Assembly (NCBI GenBank): GCA_013816485.1
Contig: JACDEI010000044.1
Span: 1 to 43,702, forward strand
Source of the DNA: Planctomycetota bacterium
GTDB lineage: Bacteria; Planctomycetota; UBA11346
Direction of reading: 5' to 3'
Length of the DNA stretch: 43,702 bases
Positions 18,428 through 27,332 of the stretch are shown piece by piece. Both the position numbers and the translations under genes were made by a program. The notes under the pieces are model-generated. The model was not told the DNA's origin and made no database searches. It worked only from the letters and a program-made list of their open reading frames with translations. Position 1 is the stretch's first letter. Each line of letters starts with the position of its first letter.

Positions 18428-18450
18428 CACGTCATCCCAAGGACCCCCGC

Positions 18451-20418
18451 ATGACCCGTCACCTGCTGCTCGCCCTGTTCCTCATCAGCGGATCGCTGCA
18501 CGGCGCCAGCGTCGTGTCACCGACCACTCCGTTGCCGCCGCTGCTGAAGGATCCTGAGGAGCCCATCGTTTTCCCTGCCGACGCCGGCGTGATCGACGTG
18601 ACCAAGCCGCCCTACAACGCCAAGGGCGACGGCAAAACCGACGACAGCGATGCGATCCAGAAGGCGCTCGACGATCATCCGTCGAACAACCGCATCATCT
18701 ACCTGCCCAACGGCACGTATCTGGTATCGCATCAAATCGAATTCGGGCTCTCACGACGCATGCACCCCGGCATGAAGATCGACGGACGTGACGGCAAACA
18801 CCAGCGGCTCACCATCCTGCAAGGCCAGACGCGCGACAAGACCATCATCAAGCTCGCCGACAACTGCCCGGAATTCCAAAAGACCGGCATCCAGCCCAAG
18901 GAAGAAGACATCGGCCGTCCGGTGGTGCGCGGCGTGGTGTGGACCGGCGAAAACGTCGCTCAGCATTTCCGCAACGCGATCCGCAACCTGACGGTCGACA
19001 CCGGCAAGGGCAATCCGGGCGCGGCTGGCGTGCAGTTCAACGCCAGCAACCAAGGATGCATGCACGCGGTGAAGATCGTCAGCGGCGACGGTCAGGGCGG
19101 CATCGGGCTTGACATCGGCTTCACCGGCGATTCCGGCCCGGCCGTGGTGCGCCACCTCGAAGTCATCGGCTTCGACTACGGCATCTGGGCGTCGAACCTC
19201 AACTCGTTCACGGTCTGGGACGTGCAGCTCAAGGGCCAGAAAAAAGCCGGCATCCGCTCGCCGTTTGAGGTGCTGATGTTGCATCGCGTGCGCAGCGACA
19301 ATACGGTGCCGGCGCTATCGATCGGCAACCGCTGGAGCTCTCACGTCACCCTGATCGACGCCGAACTGCTCGGCGGTAGCCCCGACCAGCCCGCCATCCT
19401 GGTCGACGGCAAGCCCAACGAAAAACATCTATTCGCCCGCAACGTAAAGGTCAGCGGCTATGGACTGACGGTGAAATCCACGGCCGACGAAAAGCTGAAC
19501 GCCAAGGGCGATCTCGACGAGTATTCCTACGGACCGATCACCAAGGCCTTCCCGGACTGCGTGCCGCGCACGCTGAACCTGCCGGTGAAGGATGCGCCCG
19601 CGGTGCCGTGGGGCGATCCGACCAATGATTGGGCCAACGTCATCACCCACGGCGCGGTCGGCGACGGCAAGAACGATGACACCGCCGCGGTGCAGAAGGC
19701 GATCGACAGTGGTGCCAAGGTGGTCTACTTCCCAGGCGGCAAACAATACCGCTGCACGCAGTTGATCCTGCGCGCCAACGTCCAGCGCCTGATCGCCTGC
19801 GAGGCTTACCTCAACGCCGAGATCCTGGTCCAGGACGGCAAGGCGCCGGCGGTGGTGATCGAGCGCTTCATGCCGACCTGGGACCAAGGCGACAAAGGGG
19901 TGAAGATCCGTCAGCAGAGCAAGCGCGCGCTGATCGTTCGCGACATCAATGGCTGGATCTACCAGGAGGAACTGGGCGACATCTTCGTCGACGACGTGGT
20001 CGGCGCCCTGCATATGCGCAAGCCCGGCGCCAGCGTCTGGTGCCGCTACCTGAACTACGAATCCTCGCCCGGTCCGAGCCTGACCAACGATGGCGGCAAC
20101 CTGTGGATCATGGGCAGCAAGATCGAACACCCGGAACCACAGGTCGAACTGCTGAACGGCAGCCGCACCGAGATCCTTGGCGCGATGTGGTACGCCGGCT
20201 TTGGCGACGTGGTGGTCAAACCGGGCATTCGCATCGTTGATTCCGCCGCGACCCTGGTCGGCCATCGTCAGCACAGCTTCGGCTCCGGTCGCTGGAAGAA
20301 CTGGATCGAAGTCCAACGCAAAGGAGAAAAATTCCTGTGGACCGACTGGACGCTCGACTTCCTCTCCACCGCGACGCAGGCGGATCTGGATGCGGTGAAG
20401 AAGCTGAAAAAACCGTGA
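18451..20418 (+). CDS. Secreted double pectate-lyase-fold (beta-helix) protein
   Basis: 655 residues with a signal peptide (MTRHLLLALFLISGSLHGAS). Two matching entrance motifs of the pectate-lyase superfamily are present: NAKGDGKTDDSDAIQKALDD (57-75) and GAVGDGKNDDTAAVQKAID (401-419), each starting a right-handed beta-helix. This two-module layout resembles glycoside hydrolase 55 / Pectate_lyase_3 proteins acting on polysaccharides. The chemistry (hydrolase or lyase, substrate) cannot be read from the sequence. AAGGA precedes ATG 18451 by 7 nt; the upstream in-frame extension belongs to the LacI gene. Its position downstream of LacI suggests induction by a polysaccharide breakdown product. 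Confidence 0.87.
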   Translation: MTRHLLLALFLISGSLHGASVVSPTTPLPPLLKDPEEPIVFPADAGVIDVTKPPYNAKGDGKTDDSDAIQKALDDHPSNNRIIYLPNGTYLVSHQIEFGLSRRMHPGMKIDGRDGKHQRLTILQGQTRDKTIIKLADNCPEFQKTGIQPKEEDIGRPVVRGVVWTGENVAQHFRNAIRNLTVDTGKGNPGAAGVQFNASNQGCMHAVKIVSGDGQGGIGLDIGFTGDSGPAVVRHLEVIGFDYGIWASNLNSFTVWDVQLKGQKKAGIRSPFEVLMLHRVRSDNTVPALSIGNRWSSHVTLIDAELLGGSPDQPAILVDGKPNEKHLFARNVKVSGYGLTVKSTADEKLNAKGDLDEYSYGPITKAFPDCVPRTLNLPVKDAPAVPWGDPTNDWANVITHGAVGDGKNDDTAAVQKAIDSGAKVVYFPGGKQYRCTQLILRANVQRLIACEAYLNAEILVQDGKAPAVVIERFMPTWDQGDKGVKIRQQSKRALIVRDINGWIYQEELGDIFVDDVVGALHMRKPGASVWCRYLNYESSPGPSLTNDGGNLWIMGSKIEHPEPQVELLNGSRTEILGAMWYAGFGDVVVKPGIRIVDSAATLVGHRQHSFGSGRWKNWIEVQRKGEKFLWTDWTLDFLSTATQADLDAVKKLKKP

Positions 20419-20866
20419 TCTGGATGGTCTCTGCCGCCGATCAGCTCCAGCGTGGCGACAACGGCGATGCCTCCAGGGTTTCCTAGGTGATCGCCACCGG
20501 CAAGGTTGCCAAGCGCACACGCTGCGGAGTGATCGTCCAGAAACGCCCGGTGCCTCCAGTGCGACCGGTTTCGTCCGGTTGATCTCAGAGCAATTCGACT
20601 GCGCCAGCGACCTGCAATACCAGACCGCTGCTGAAATCAGGGATCACCCTACGGCATGGATGTGCCCAAACTGCTGAGCGTCGCGAAGGAGACCGGCGCG
20701 CTCCCCCGCTGGCGCCAGCGCCGACACCGCCGCCAACCGTTCCAGCAGCGGTCAACTGCTGATCGACGCGCCCAAGGGCGCGCTGGTGTTCGATACCCCG
20801 AAGACCGCCGCGGATGTGAAGGGGGTAGACGGAGCGCGGATGATGTATGAGGTGGCGTGGGAGTAA
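20419..20866 (+). pseudogene. Decayed remnant of a gene; only the C-terminal coding part is visible
   Basis: The DNA after the lyase has no intact gene. From 20708 to the stop at 20864-20866 one frame reads a protein-like tail (SSSGQLLIDAPKGALVFDTP, then KTAADVKGVDGARMMYEVAWE). The preceding DNA encodes MDVPKLLSVAKETGAL in a different frame (from 20656), and a stop in the tail frame lies at 20675-20677. This suggests a frameshifted, truncated gene. The tail resembles C-terminal segments of secreted glycosidases (GQL-x-x-D-x-x-G-x-x-x-x-DTP), which would fit the polysaccharide theme, but that link is weak. No start or ribosome binding site was found. Confidence 0.5.
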
Positions 20867-20870
20867 TGAC

Positions 20871-21314
20871 ATGCGAGTGATCGGCTATTGGCGACCCACG
20901 ATGACTACCACAGGGAAGATCCGGCGTTTGATCACATGGCTCGCGCCCAACATCGACGACCGATTGCCAGACCCTCGCACCGTGGTGAATCCCCACTGGA
21001 ATCCGTCAGCGAAAGAAAAGGTTCTTCGGTATTTGCGTGGCGCGAACACCTGCAACTCGTTTCTGGGATATTCCTACTGCCGCTTCGATTGCGGGGTTAC
21101 CGAACATGAGATGGGATGCTGCGAAAAGACGGACGGAAAATGGGTTTGGCCGGAGGGCTTGGCGCATTACGTCGACAAGCATGACGTCGACCTTCCTGCT
21201 GAATTCCTGGCTGACATCGAGAAAGCGACCAGCGTCCCATCTATCACAGCCGATATTTCAGGCATGCCCCGAGATCTCGATTATTGGATCCACTGGGCGA
21301 AATCCCGTCCCTGA
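20871..21314 (+). CDS. Conserved hypothetical protein with WPEGLAHYV motif
   Basis: 147 residues from ATG 20871. A central conserved region contains LRGANTCNSFLGYSYCRFDC, GCCEKTDGKWVWPEGLAHYVD and then VDLPAEFLADI. The cysteines are suggestive, but no zinc signature is clear. I know this motif set from other uncharacterised bacterial proteins but cannot name a family or role. An in-frame extension to 20847 overlaps the preceding pseudogene. No partner gene is evident; it ends 8 nt before the stop of a convergent small gene. Confidence 0.75.
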   Translation: MRVIGYWRPTMTTTGKIRRLITWLAPNIDDRLPDPRTVVNPHWNPSAKEKVLRYLRGANTCNSFLGYSYCRFDCGVTEHEMGCCEKTDGKWVWPEGLAHYVDKHDVDLPAEFLADIEKATSVPSITADISGMPRDLDYWIHWAKSRP

Positions 21315-21322
21315 CCTGACGA

Positions 21323-21517
21323 TCAGCGTTTCGCATCCGGCCACACCTTCCGAATCCCAAACCGCCGCGTCAGTTCACAGGCATCGATGACCTGATTCAC
21401 CGCCGCATGCCCATGTGCGCGCTGCAGGTCGATCAGGATGCGGTCGATGACCATCGCCGGGTAGGCGTGATCGTCGGCGAGGTCCTTGAGGATCTGGGTG
21501 GCCTTATCGACGTCCAT
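21323..21517 (-). CDS. Small hypothetical protein
   Basis: 64 residues, MDVDKATQILKDLADDHAYP onward, predicted mostly helical, with charged and aliphatic residues alternating as in a folded small protein. It has no known motif. No Shine-Dalgarno sequence is clear before ATG 21517. It is transcribed towards the preceding conserved hypothetical gene. It may be a small regulatory or adaptor protein, or a fragment. Confidence 0.5.
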   Translation of the reverse strand: MDVDKATQILKDLADDHAYPAMVIDRILIDLQRAHGHAAVNQVIDACELTRRFGIRKVWPDAKR

Positions 21518-21561
21518 GGGTGGGAGAGTTGCAGAGAAAGACGCCCGTGAAAGAGGCTGTC

Positions 21562-21721
21562 AGCCCCTGGGACCGCGGGCCACTGGCCCGCAGTTTGGTA
21601 TGGGAGCAGATGCTCAACGGGACGAAGGACGATCGTTGGCGAGAGACCTGGTTGGCCAATGACGTCATCGATTTCCTGACGACCAACAACTGCGGGCCAG
21701 CGGCCCGCGGTCCCAGGGGCT
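21562..21721. repeat. Inverted pair of GCGGGCC-type repeats upstream of the YgiQ gene
   Basis: Left arm 21562-21595 and right arm 21688-21721 are near-identical inverted copies. Each has an internal palindrome (GCGGGCCACTGGCCCGC or GCGGGCCAGCGGCCCGC) and an outer CCCCTGGGACC. About 92 bp lie between. A third, solitary copy lies at 36747-36778. The element occupies the spacer between the divergent small ORF (ending on its 5' side) and ygiQ. Confidence 0.9.
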
Positions 21722-21798
21722 AAAGGCAAGAACCGCTTCGCTCAACCACAGCCAGACGCCAGTTCCAACCGTGCGGATCGCCCTATCGTTCCGCGCCC

Positions 21799-23889
21799 AT
21801 GCAGTCCCTCATCCCCAACGTGCCGCTGCCCATGAGTCGGGCGGAGATGCAGGAGTGGTGGGGCTGGGATGAGCTCGACATCCTGCTGGTGAATGGCGAT
21901 GCGTACGTCGATCATCCGTCCTTCGGCATCGCGCTGATCGGGCGCTCGCTGGTCGATGCGGGCTTCCGCACCGGCATCGTGGCGCAGCCGCAGTGCGACG
22001 ACGACTTCCTGGTCATGGGTCGGCCAGCGCTCTTCGTCGGCGTCAGCGCTGGCAACATCGACTCGATGCTCAATCACTTCACTGCCGCACGCAGGCCACG
22101 GCGGCAGGATCATTACAGCCCGGGCGGCAAGGCCGGGCTGCGGCCAGATCGTGCATCGATCGTCTACACCAACACGGTGCGCAAGCTGCTGAAGGGCGTG
22201 CCCGTAGTCCTGGGCGGCGTCGAGGCCTCGCTGCGCCGCCTCGCGCATTGGGATCATTGGAGCAACACCTTCCGCCGTTCGATCCTGGCGGACAGCAAGG
22301 CCGACCTGCTCGGCTTCGGCATGGCCGAGCAGCAGATCTTGGAAATCGCCCACCGCCTGCGTGCGGGCGAAGCGATCAAGGACCTCAACGACATCCGCGG
22401 CACCTGCTGGATGGCCAACAGCCGCGAAGCGATTCCGGATCCGTGGGCGCGCGGCAAAGTCGAGACGCCATCATTTGAGGAGATCTCCACCGACACTGCC
22501 AAGTTCGCCGAGGGCGAGCGCGTCCACTTCCTAGAGCAGGATCCCCAACGCGGTCGCGTGGTCGTGCAGCCCACCGGCGCGCGTTTCGTGGTGCAAAATC
22601 CGCCCGCTCCGTCGCTTGATGAAACCGCGCTCGATCGCATCTATGGTCTGCCCTACACGCGCCGTGAGCATCCGGCCTATGTCGCCGGCGTTCCCGCGCT
22701 GGAAACGGTGAAGGCCACCATCGTCACCCACCGCGGTTGCGTGGCGAACTGCAACTTCTGTTCGATTGTTTATCACCAGGGCAAAGAGATCCAGAATCGC
22801 AGCGTCGACTCCGTGGTGAAAGAAGCCGAGCGCATCGCTACGTTGCCTGGTTTCAACGGCACCATCAGCGATGTCGGCGGCCCGAGCGCCAACATGTTCC
22901 GGATGAAATGCGGCAAGATGCGCAAGTTCGGCTCGTGCGTCCACCGCGACTGCCTGCTGCCGACGCCGTGCCCGAGCCTGGAAAGCGGCGCCGATGAAAA
23001 CATCACCGCGCTGCGCCGCATCCGCGGCATCAAAGGCGTCAAACACGTCTTCATTCAGAGCGGCATCCGTTACGACCTTGCCCTGCGCGATGGCGACGCC
23101 TACATCGACGAGGTCGCCCGCTACCACGTCAGCGGTATCATGAAGGTCGCACCGGAATCCACCGATGACCGCGTGCTGGCGCTGATGAACAAGCCGTCGT
23201 TCGATACCTTCAAGAAATTCAAAAAGCGCTTCCAGCTCGCCTCCAAGAAGGCCGGCCGTCGCCAGTTCATGACCGAGTACCTGATCGCCGGCCACCCAGG
23301 CTCGTCGCTCAATACCATGGTCGACACCGCCTCCGCACTGCGTGACGAAGACATGCAGCCGGATCAGGTGCAGGAATTTATCCCCATCCCGATGACCATC
23401 AGCACCGCGATGTACGTCAGCGGCCTGGATCCCTTCACCATGCAGCCGATCGAGGTCAGCCGCGGCGACCGCGAACGCCGCATGCAGAAGGCGTTGATCC
23501 ACTCGCAGAAACCCGACAACCGCAAGCTAGTGATCGAGGCATTGCAGAAAACCGGGCGCATGGATCTGGCGGACAAGCTGCTGCACGGCGCCGTCGGCAG
23601 CGGCAATCATCTGGATGATCGCGCGAAACGCGGCGGCTACGTCGGCCCGGCGTACATGGCCGGCGGCTCGCTCGATCAGGTGATCGACGAAGACGAGGCC
23701 AAGCTCGACGAACACGACGGCCACTTCCCGGAACCGGGCGTCGAGAACGTGCAGCTCGCCTGCGGGACCAAGGTGCCGAAGCACCTCGCCGAGGCCGCGA
23801 AAAAAGGCGGATTCAACGCAAGTTGGAAGGGCAAGAAGAACACCGCGACGATCAAGCCGCACCAGGGCAGGAACCCACCACGTCGCTGA
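21799..23889 (+). CDS. YgiQ-family radical SAM protein
   Basis: 696 residues, close to the family's usual 700-740. The N-terminal domain (DILLVNGDAYVDHPSFGIAL, 27-46) resembles a B12-binding-like fold. The radical-SAM core has HRGCVANCNFC with the 4Fe-4S ligands Cys314, Cys318 and Cys321. Later segments include GGPSANMFRMKCGKM, a Cys-rich CVHRDCLLPTPCPSL, and a YLIAGHPGSS region typical of YgiQ. The C-terminal tail is lysine-rich. YgiQ proteins are conserved radical SAM enzymes whose reaction is not established. It is a single gene, with inverted repeats on both sides. Confidence 0.93.
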   Translation: MQSLIPNVPLPMSRAEMQEWWGWDELDILLVNGDAYVDHPSFGIALIGRSLVDAGFRTGIVAQPQCDDDFLVMGRPALFVGVSAGNIDSMLNHFTAARRPRRQDHYSPGGKAGLRPDRASIVYTNTVRKLLKGVPVVLGGVEASLRRLAHWDHWSNTFRRSILADSKADLLGFGMAEQQILEIAHRLRAGEAIKDLNDIRGTCWMANSREAIPDPWARGKVETPSFEEISTDTAKFAEGERVHFLEQDPQRGRVVVQPTGARFVVQNPPAPSLDETALDRIYGLPYTRREHPAYVAGVPALETVKATIVTHRGCVANCNFCSIVYHQGKEIQNRSVDSVVKEAERIATLPGFNGTISDVGGPSANMFRMKCGKMRKFGSCVHRDCLLPTPCPSLESGADENITALRRIRGIKGVKHVFIQSGIRYDLALRDGDAYIDEVARYHVSGIMKVAPESTDDRVLALMNKPSFDTFKKFKKRFQLASKKAGRRQFMTEYLIAGHPGSSLNTMVDTASALRDEDMQPDQVQEFIPIPMTISTAMYVSGLDPFTMQPIEVSRGDRERRMQKALIHSQKPDNRKLVIEALQKTGRMDLADKLLHGAVGSGNHLDDRAKRGGYVGPAYMAGGSLDQVIDEDEAKLDEHDGHFPEPGVENVQLACGTKVPKHLAEAAKKGGFNASWKGKKNTATIKPHQGRNPPRR

Positions 23890-23901
23890 CCACCTGACGC
23901 T

Positions 23902-24034
23902 ACCCCCCCGGATCGCCGGCGTCTCGCCGGCTAGGGGCAATCGGGTTGTCTCTTGCCGTTCTTACCTCGCTTTTCTTCCCACGCACACCTCCGTGGTTCC
24001 ACTCTGCCGGCGAGACGCCGGCGATCCCGGGGGC
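23902..24034. repeat. Inverted pair of CCGGCGTCTCGCCGG repeats
   Basis: Left arm about 23903-23930 and right arm 24006-24034 are inverted copies with a shared core (GGCGTCTCGCC) and CCCCGGGATCG-type outer parts. They fill the 200-bp spacer between ygiQ and the next gene. The core matches the GTGGCACGGGCG pairs, but flanks are different, suggesting a subfamily. Confidence 0.85.
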
Positions 24035-24089
24035 TAGCGTTGGTGGTTCCGCGGGTTTCGTGTGGCTGATCCGGCGCTAGATTTCCGCC

Positions 24090-24602
24090 ATGCCTGCATT
24101 GTCTGAACTTCCCCCTTCCGCCCATCTGGTGCTGCGGCCCATCCATCCGCCGCTCGCGCCGGACGCCGCTGCCGCGCTGGTGCAGGCGATCGACAAACTC
24201 TTCGCGCAGTTCACGCGCGAGGACCGCATCAGCACGCATGCGGTCGAGGTGCTGGCTGATGGCGCGGTGTTGGCGGTGGCGTTTGTCGATGATTCCCCGC
24301 TCTCCGGATGCAGTCACGACAAACTGGGGCAGATCCTGGCAGCGCATGAGGCACGGACTGGCTCCAAATTGCTGGATGCCCCGCCAATCATGGTCAAGGT
24401 CGATGGCCGCCCGACGTGCGTTGATCGTTTGGGGCTCAAAGCGTTGATCGCCGCCGGACAGGTTGACGCCAACACCATCCACTGGGATCTGCGCGCTGAC
24501 TCCGTCGGCGCATGGCAGGAACTGGGCCGCCGTCCAGCGCGCGAGACTTGGCTCGCGCCGCTGATCGAGCGTTTCCTCGTGGCACGGGCGTCTCGCCCGT
24601 GA
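24090..24602 (+). CDS. Conserved hypothetical protein with SGCS motif
   Basis: 170 residues. Motifs visible are FVDDSPLSGCSHDKLGQIL (~65-83), where SGCS is followed by a charged helix, and HWDLRADSVGAWQEL near the C-terminus. I know similar SGCS proteins as uncharacterised conserved proteins but cannot name a function. The last residues (VARASRP) and the TGA stop are encoded by the left copy of a palindromic repeat (24579-24601), so the native C-terminus was probably replaced or extended by repeat insertion. The next gene, trmO, starts 57 nt downstream. Confidence 0.72.
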   Translation: MPALSELPPSAHLVLRPIHPPLAPDAAAALVQAIDKLFAQFTREDRISTHAVEVLADGAVLAVAFVDDSPLSGCSHDKLGQILAAHEARTGSKLLDAPPIMVKVDGRPTCVDRLGLKALIAAGQVDANTIHWDLRADSVGAWQELGRRPARETWLAPLIERFLVARASRP

Positions 24603-24649
24603 GCGACATGGCTGAAAGCAAAGGCTCACGGGCGAGACGCCCGTGCCAC
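24579..24649. repeat. Inverted pair of GTGGCACGGGCG repeats overlapping a gene end
   Basis: Left copy 24579-24601 (core CGGGCGTCTCGCCCG) and right copy 24625-24649 (opposite orientation) are separated by 23 bp. They could form a long stem when transcribed. The left copy lies inside the preceding coding region and carries its stop codon. The right copy ends 10 bp before the trmO start. Confidence 0.92.
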
Positions 24650-24659
24650 GGGGTCTGAC

Positions 24660-25229
24660 ATGGTCAAACGCCCTGGCCGCTTCAAACGTCCGAAATATAC
24701 CCTCGCTGACGATTTTCAGCACGTCATCACGCCGATCGGCGTGGTGCATTCACCGTTCCAGTGGCGCGAGGAAGCTCCGCGTCAGGCCACCGTCGGCGAG
24801 GCGGTCGAAGCGACCATCGTTTTGAAGACCGGCCTACAGAACACGGTGAAGGACCTGAAAGGGTTCGATCGCGTGTGGGTGCTGTTCGGCTTCAGTTACA
24901 GCAACGGTTGGAAGCACCAGATCGTGCCGCCACGGGACACGGTGAAACGCGGCATTTTCGCCACGCGTAGTCCTGATCGGCCGAATGGACTTGGATTGTC
25001 GTGCGTGCAGTTGGTCAGCATCGACGGACCACGCATCGTCATCCGTGGCTGTGATATTTTGAACGGCTCGCCGGTGTACGATCTCAAGCCGTACATTCCG
25101 CAGTACGACAGTTTCCCGGAAGCGAAGGCTGGGTGGGTGGATGCGTTGGTGAATCCTGGTTCGGATCATCGCTACCGCGCCGGCTGTTCGCCCGAGGAAC
25201 GCGCGGAAAAAGACGCCGAGATACCGTAG
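24660..25229 (+). CDS. trmO: tRNA (N6-threonylcarbamoyladenosine37-N6)-methyltransferase
   Basis: Methylates t6A37 to m6t6A37 using S-adenosylmethionine. 189 residues, slightly shorter than E. coli TrmO/TsaA. The beta-barrel fold and family signature are clear: ITPIGVVHSPF (23-33), LKGFDRVWVLFGF, and GIFATRSPDRPNGLGLSCVQL with DILNGSPVYDLKPYIPQYD. Its substrate is made by the t6A pathway, whose first enzyme (Sua5) is encoded 7 kb away. It is in the same direction as the SGCS gene; a repeat pair lies between them. Confidence 0.93.
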   Translation: MVKRPGRFKRPKYTLADDFQHVITPIGVVHSPFQWREEAPRQATVGEAVEATIVLKTGLQNTVKDLKGFDRVWVLFGFSYSNGWKHQIVPPRDTVKRGIFATRSPDRPNGLGLSCVQLVSIDGPRIVIRGCDILNGSPVYDLKPYIPQYDSFPEAKAGWVDALVNPGSDHRYRAGCSPEERAEKDAEIP

Positions 25230-25250
25230 GTCGTCGACCAACAGCAATGA

Positions 25251-25496
25251 CAGCCCCGTCAGGGGCGGCGCAACGCCAGCCCGGCGCTTCAGCGCCGGGA
25301 ACCACAGGTATTAAATTAGCTCGCGAGTCCCCAACGGGGACGACGCAGGTGGCCAACGCTGACCCCGATTCTTATACGATGGCGATTGTAAATGTCCCGC
25401 CCTGCGTCGTCCCCGTTGGGGACTTGTCTATTTGGTGCGCATGGTTCCCGGCGCTGAAGCGCCGGGCTGGCGTTACGTCGCCCCCGTTGGGGGCTT
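25251..25496. repeat. Large inverted repeat of about 95-bp arms with nested hairpins
   Basis: Left arm 25251-25349 and right arm 25401-25496 are inverted relatives. Two blocks are near-identical: about 33 bp around the palindrome CCCGGCGCTTCAGCGCCGGG and about 24 bp around GTCCCCAACGGGGAC. Each arm also starts or ends with a third small hairpin (GCCCCGTCAGGGGC, or GCCCCCAACGGGGGC when the right arm is read in reverse complement). The spacer of about 50 bp is A+T-richer. It lies between convergent trmO and pgi. No protein-coding gene is supported in 25230-25537. Confidence 0.9.
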
Positions 25497-25537
25497 CAGA
25501 CATCGACCATAACATGCGTCAGTGCGCTTCCCATATG

Positions 25538-27187
25538 TCACCCCAAATACCGCTTCAACAACGCCGTCGTCGCCGGATTGAACCCGACGATCTTCGCCTT
25601 GCCTTTGCCGCGGCTGCCGGCGAGTTGCGTACGCACCTGCTTCGCCAGCACCTTGCCGAGTTCCACGCCCCACTGGTCGAAGCTGTTGATGCCCCAGATG
25701 AAGCCCTGTACCGCGGTGCGGTGTTCGTAGAGGGCGAGCAGTTGACCGGTGGTGTAGGCGTTGAGCACCTCCAGCAGCAGGACGTTCGACGGGCGGTTGC
25801 CTGGGAACTCCTTATGCGGGATGAGCGCCTCGGGGACGTTTTCCAAGCGGAGCTGGCCGGCGGTTTTGCCAACGGCCAAGGCATCCGGCTGGGCGAAGAA
25901 GTTGGCCATCAGTTCGTCGTGGTTGGCAACGGCTTCGCCTTTGATCATCACCGGCTGCTGGCTGTTCTTGAAGCCGATGAAATCCGCAGGAACGGTGCGG
26001 CCCTGGTGAACGAGCTGGTAGAACGAGTGCTGGCCGTTGGTGCCGGGTTCGCCGAAGTCGATCTCACCGGCGGCGAAGCTCAGGGTCTGGCCGTCGAGCG
26101 CGACGCGTTTGCCGTTCGATTCCATGTCGACCTGCTGGATGTGCGGGGCGAGTTTGAGCAGCGCCTGGCAGTAGGGCAGCAACGCGCGGGTGTGGTGACC
26201 GAGGAACGATGAATTCCACACGCCGAACAGGCCCATCAGCACCGGCAAGTTTTTCTCGAGCGGCGCTTTCAAGAGGTGCTGATCGATGCTGCGCGCACCA
26301 GCGAGGAACTTTTCCACCACCGCGAAACCGTATTGGAGCGCGAGCGGCACCACGCCGACGGCGCTGCACACGCTATAACGCCCGCCGACCCAGTCCCAGA
26401 AGCCGAAGGCGTTTTTCGGATCGATGCCGAAGGCCGCGACATCCGTGAGGTTGGTCGATACCGCGACCATGTGTTTGGCGACGGCCTTGGCGCCGAGCTT
26501 CTTCACCAGCCACGCGCGTAGCGTCTTCGCATTGAGCATGGTCTCAGCGGTGGTGAAGGTCTTGCTGATGACGACCACCAACGTGGTCGCCGGCTCCAGA
26601 CCATCGAGCGCACGCGTCACGTCGATGGGATCGACGTTGGCAAGGAAGCGCAGGCGCCGGCCCTTCGCCGCCTTCGCCGCGACCGGATCGGTCTTGAGCG
26701 CTTCGTAGACGAACTCGGGGCCGAGGTAACTGCCGCCGATGCCGATAGCGACCACGTCGGTGAGCTTCTTGCCGGTGGTGCCCTTCCACTTGCCGCTGCG
26801 CACCTTGTCAGAGAAGCCTTTGATCTGCTTCAATACCTTGTGCACTTCGGCGACCTGATCGACGCCGTCGATGACGATCTTCGTTTTTGCATCGGCGCGC
26901 AGCGCGATGTGCAGGACGCTGCGGTTCTCGGTGGTGTTGATCTTCTCGCCCTTGGCCATGGCCGTGAGCTTCTCTGGTAGCTTGGCCTGCTTCGCCAGTG
27001 CGAGTAGCAGGCCGAGCGTGCCCTCGGTGGCGTTCTGACGGCTGAAGTCCAACAGCACACCGTCGTGTTCCGCGGTCAGCGCCGCGCAGCGCTTGCCGTC
27101 CTGCAGCAGGTCGCGCAAGTGCGTGTCCTTGATGGTCGCGGCATGGATGGCGAGGTCGTTCCAGGCGGTAGTGACGGCGATGGACAT
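25538..27187 (-). CDS. pgi: Glucose-6-phosphate isomerase
   Basis: Interconverts glucose-6-phosphate and fructose-6-phosphate in glycolysis and gluconeogenesis. The 549-residue length is that of the full bacterial and eukaryotic type. Signature regions present are [12 protein letters not shown], the phosphate-loop region [24 protein letters not shown] (sugar binding), and the C-terminal [16 protein letters not shown] with the catalytic-site lysine. An AGGAG site lies 6 nt before ATG 27187. It stands alone and is divergent from a membrane-protein gene. Confidence 0.97.
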   Translation of the reverse strand: MSIAVTTAWNDLAIHAATIKDTHLRDLLQDGKRCAALTAEHDGVLLDFSRQNATEGTLGLLLALAKQAKLPEKLTAMAKGEKINTTENRSVLHIALRADAKTKIVIDGVDQVAEVHKVLKQIKGFSDKVRSGKWKGTTGKKLTDVVAIGIGGSYLGPEFVYEALKTDPVAAKAAKGRRLRFLANVDPIDVTRALDGLEPATTLVVVISKTFTTAETMLNAKTLRAWLVKKLGAKAVAKHMVAVSTNLTDVAAFGIDPKNAFGFWDWVGGRYSVCSAVGVVPLALQYGFAVVEKFLAGARSIDQHLLKAPLEKNLPVLMGLFGVWNSSFLGHHTRALLPYCQALLKLAPHIQQVDMESNGKRVALDGQTLSFAAGEIDFGEPGTNGQHSFYQLVHQGRTVPADFIGFKNSQQPVMIKGEAVANHDELMANFFAQPDALAVGKTAGQLRLENVPEALIPHKEFPGNRPSNVLLLEVLNAYTTGQLLALYEHRTAVQGFIWGINSFDQWGVELGKVLAKQVRTQLAGSRGKGKAKIVGFNPATTALLKRYLG

Positions 27188-27332
27188 GGCGGGCTCCTGA
27201 GGCGATGGCGACGTTGGGCGCGGATTGAAAAGCAGTGGCGTGGGATGCTAGAAGCGAAGGCGAGGGACGGAAGTGTGCCACCCTGCTGCGACATGCTACG
27301 TCGCATGCATTGCGGCAGGGACGAAGCCGCCG

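Noticed and set aside
19429..20520. A 363-codon minus-strand open frame
   Set aside because: It is antisense to the beta-helix protein, whose signal peptide and motifs are clear.
22531..23502. A 323-codon minus-strand open frame
   Set aside because: It is antisense to the YgiQ gene, which has the Fe-S cysteines and family motifs.
25251..25496. A possible CRISPR array, since GTCCCC-type palindromes recur
   Set aside because: Only two inverted copies exist, not several direct copies with equal-length unique spacers, and no cas gene is present.
25133..26212. A 359-codon plus-strand open frame across trmO's end and pgi
   Set aside because: It runs through the inverted repeat and antisense to pgi, with no independent motif.
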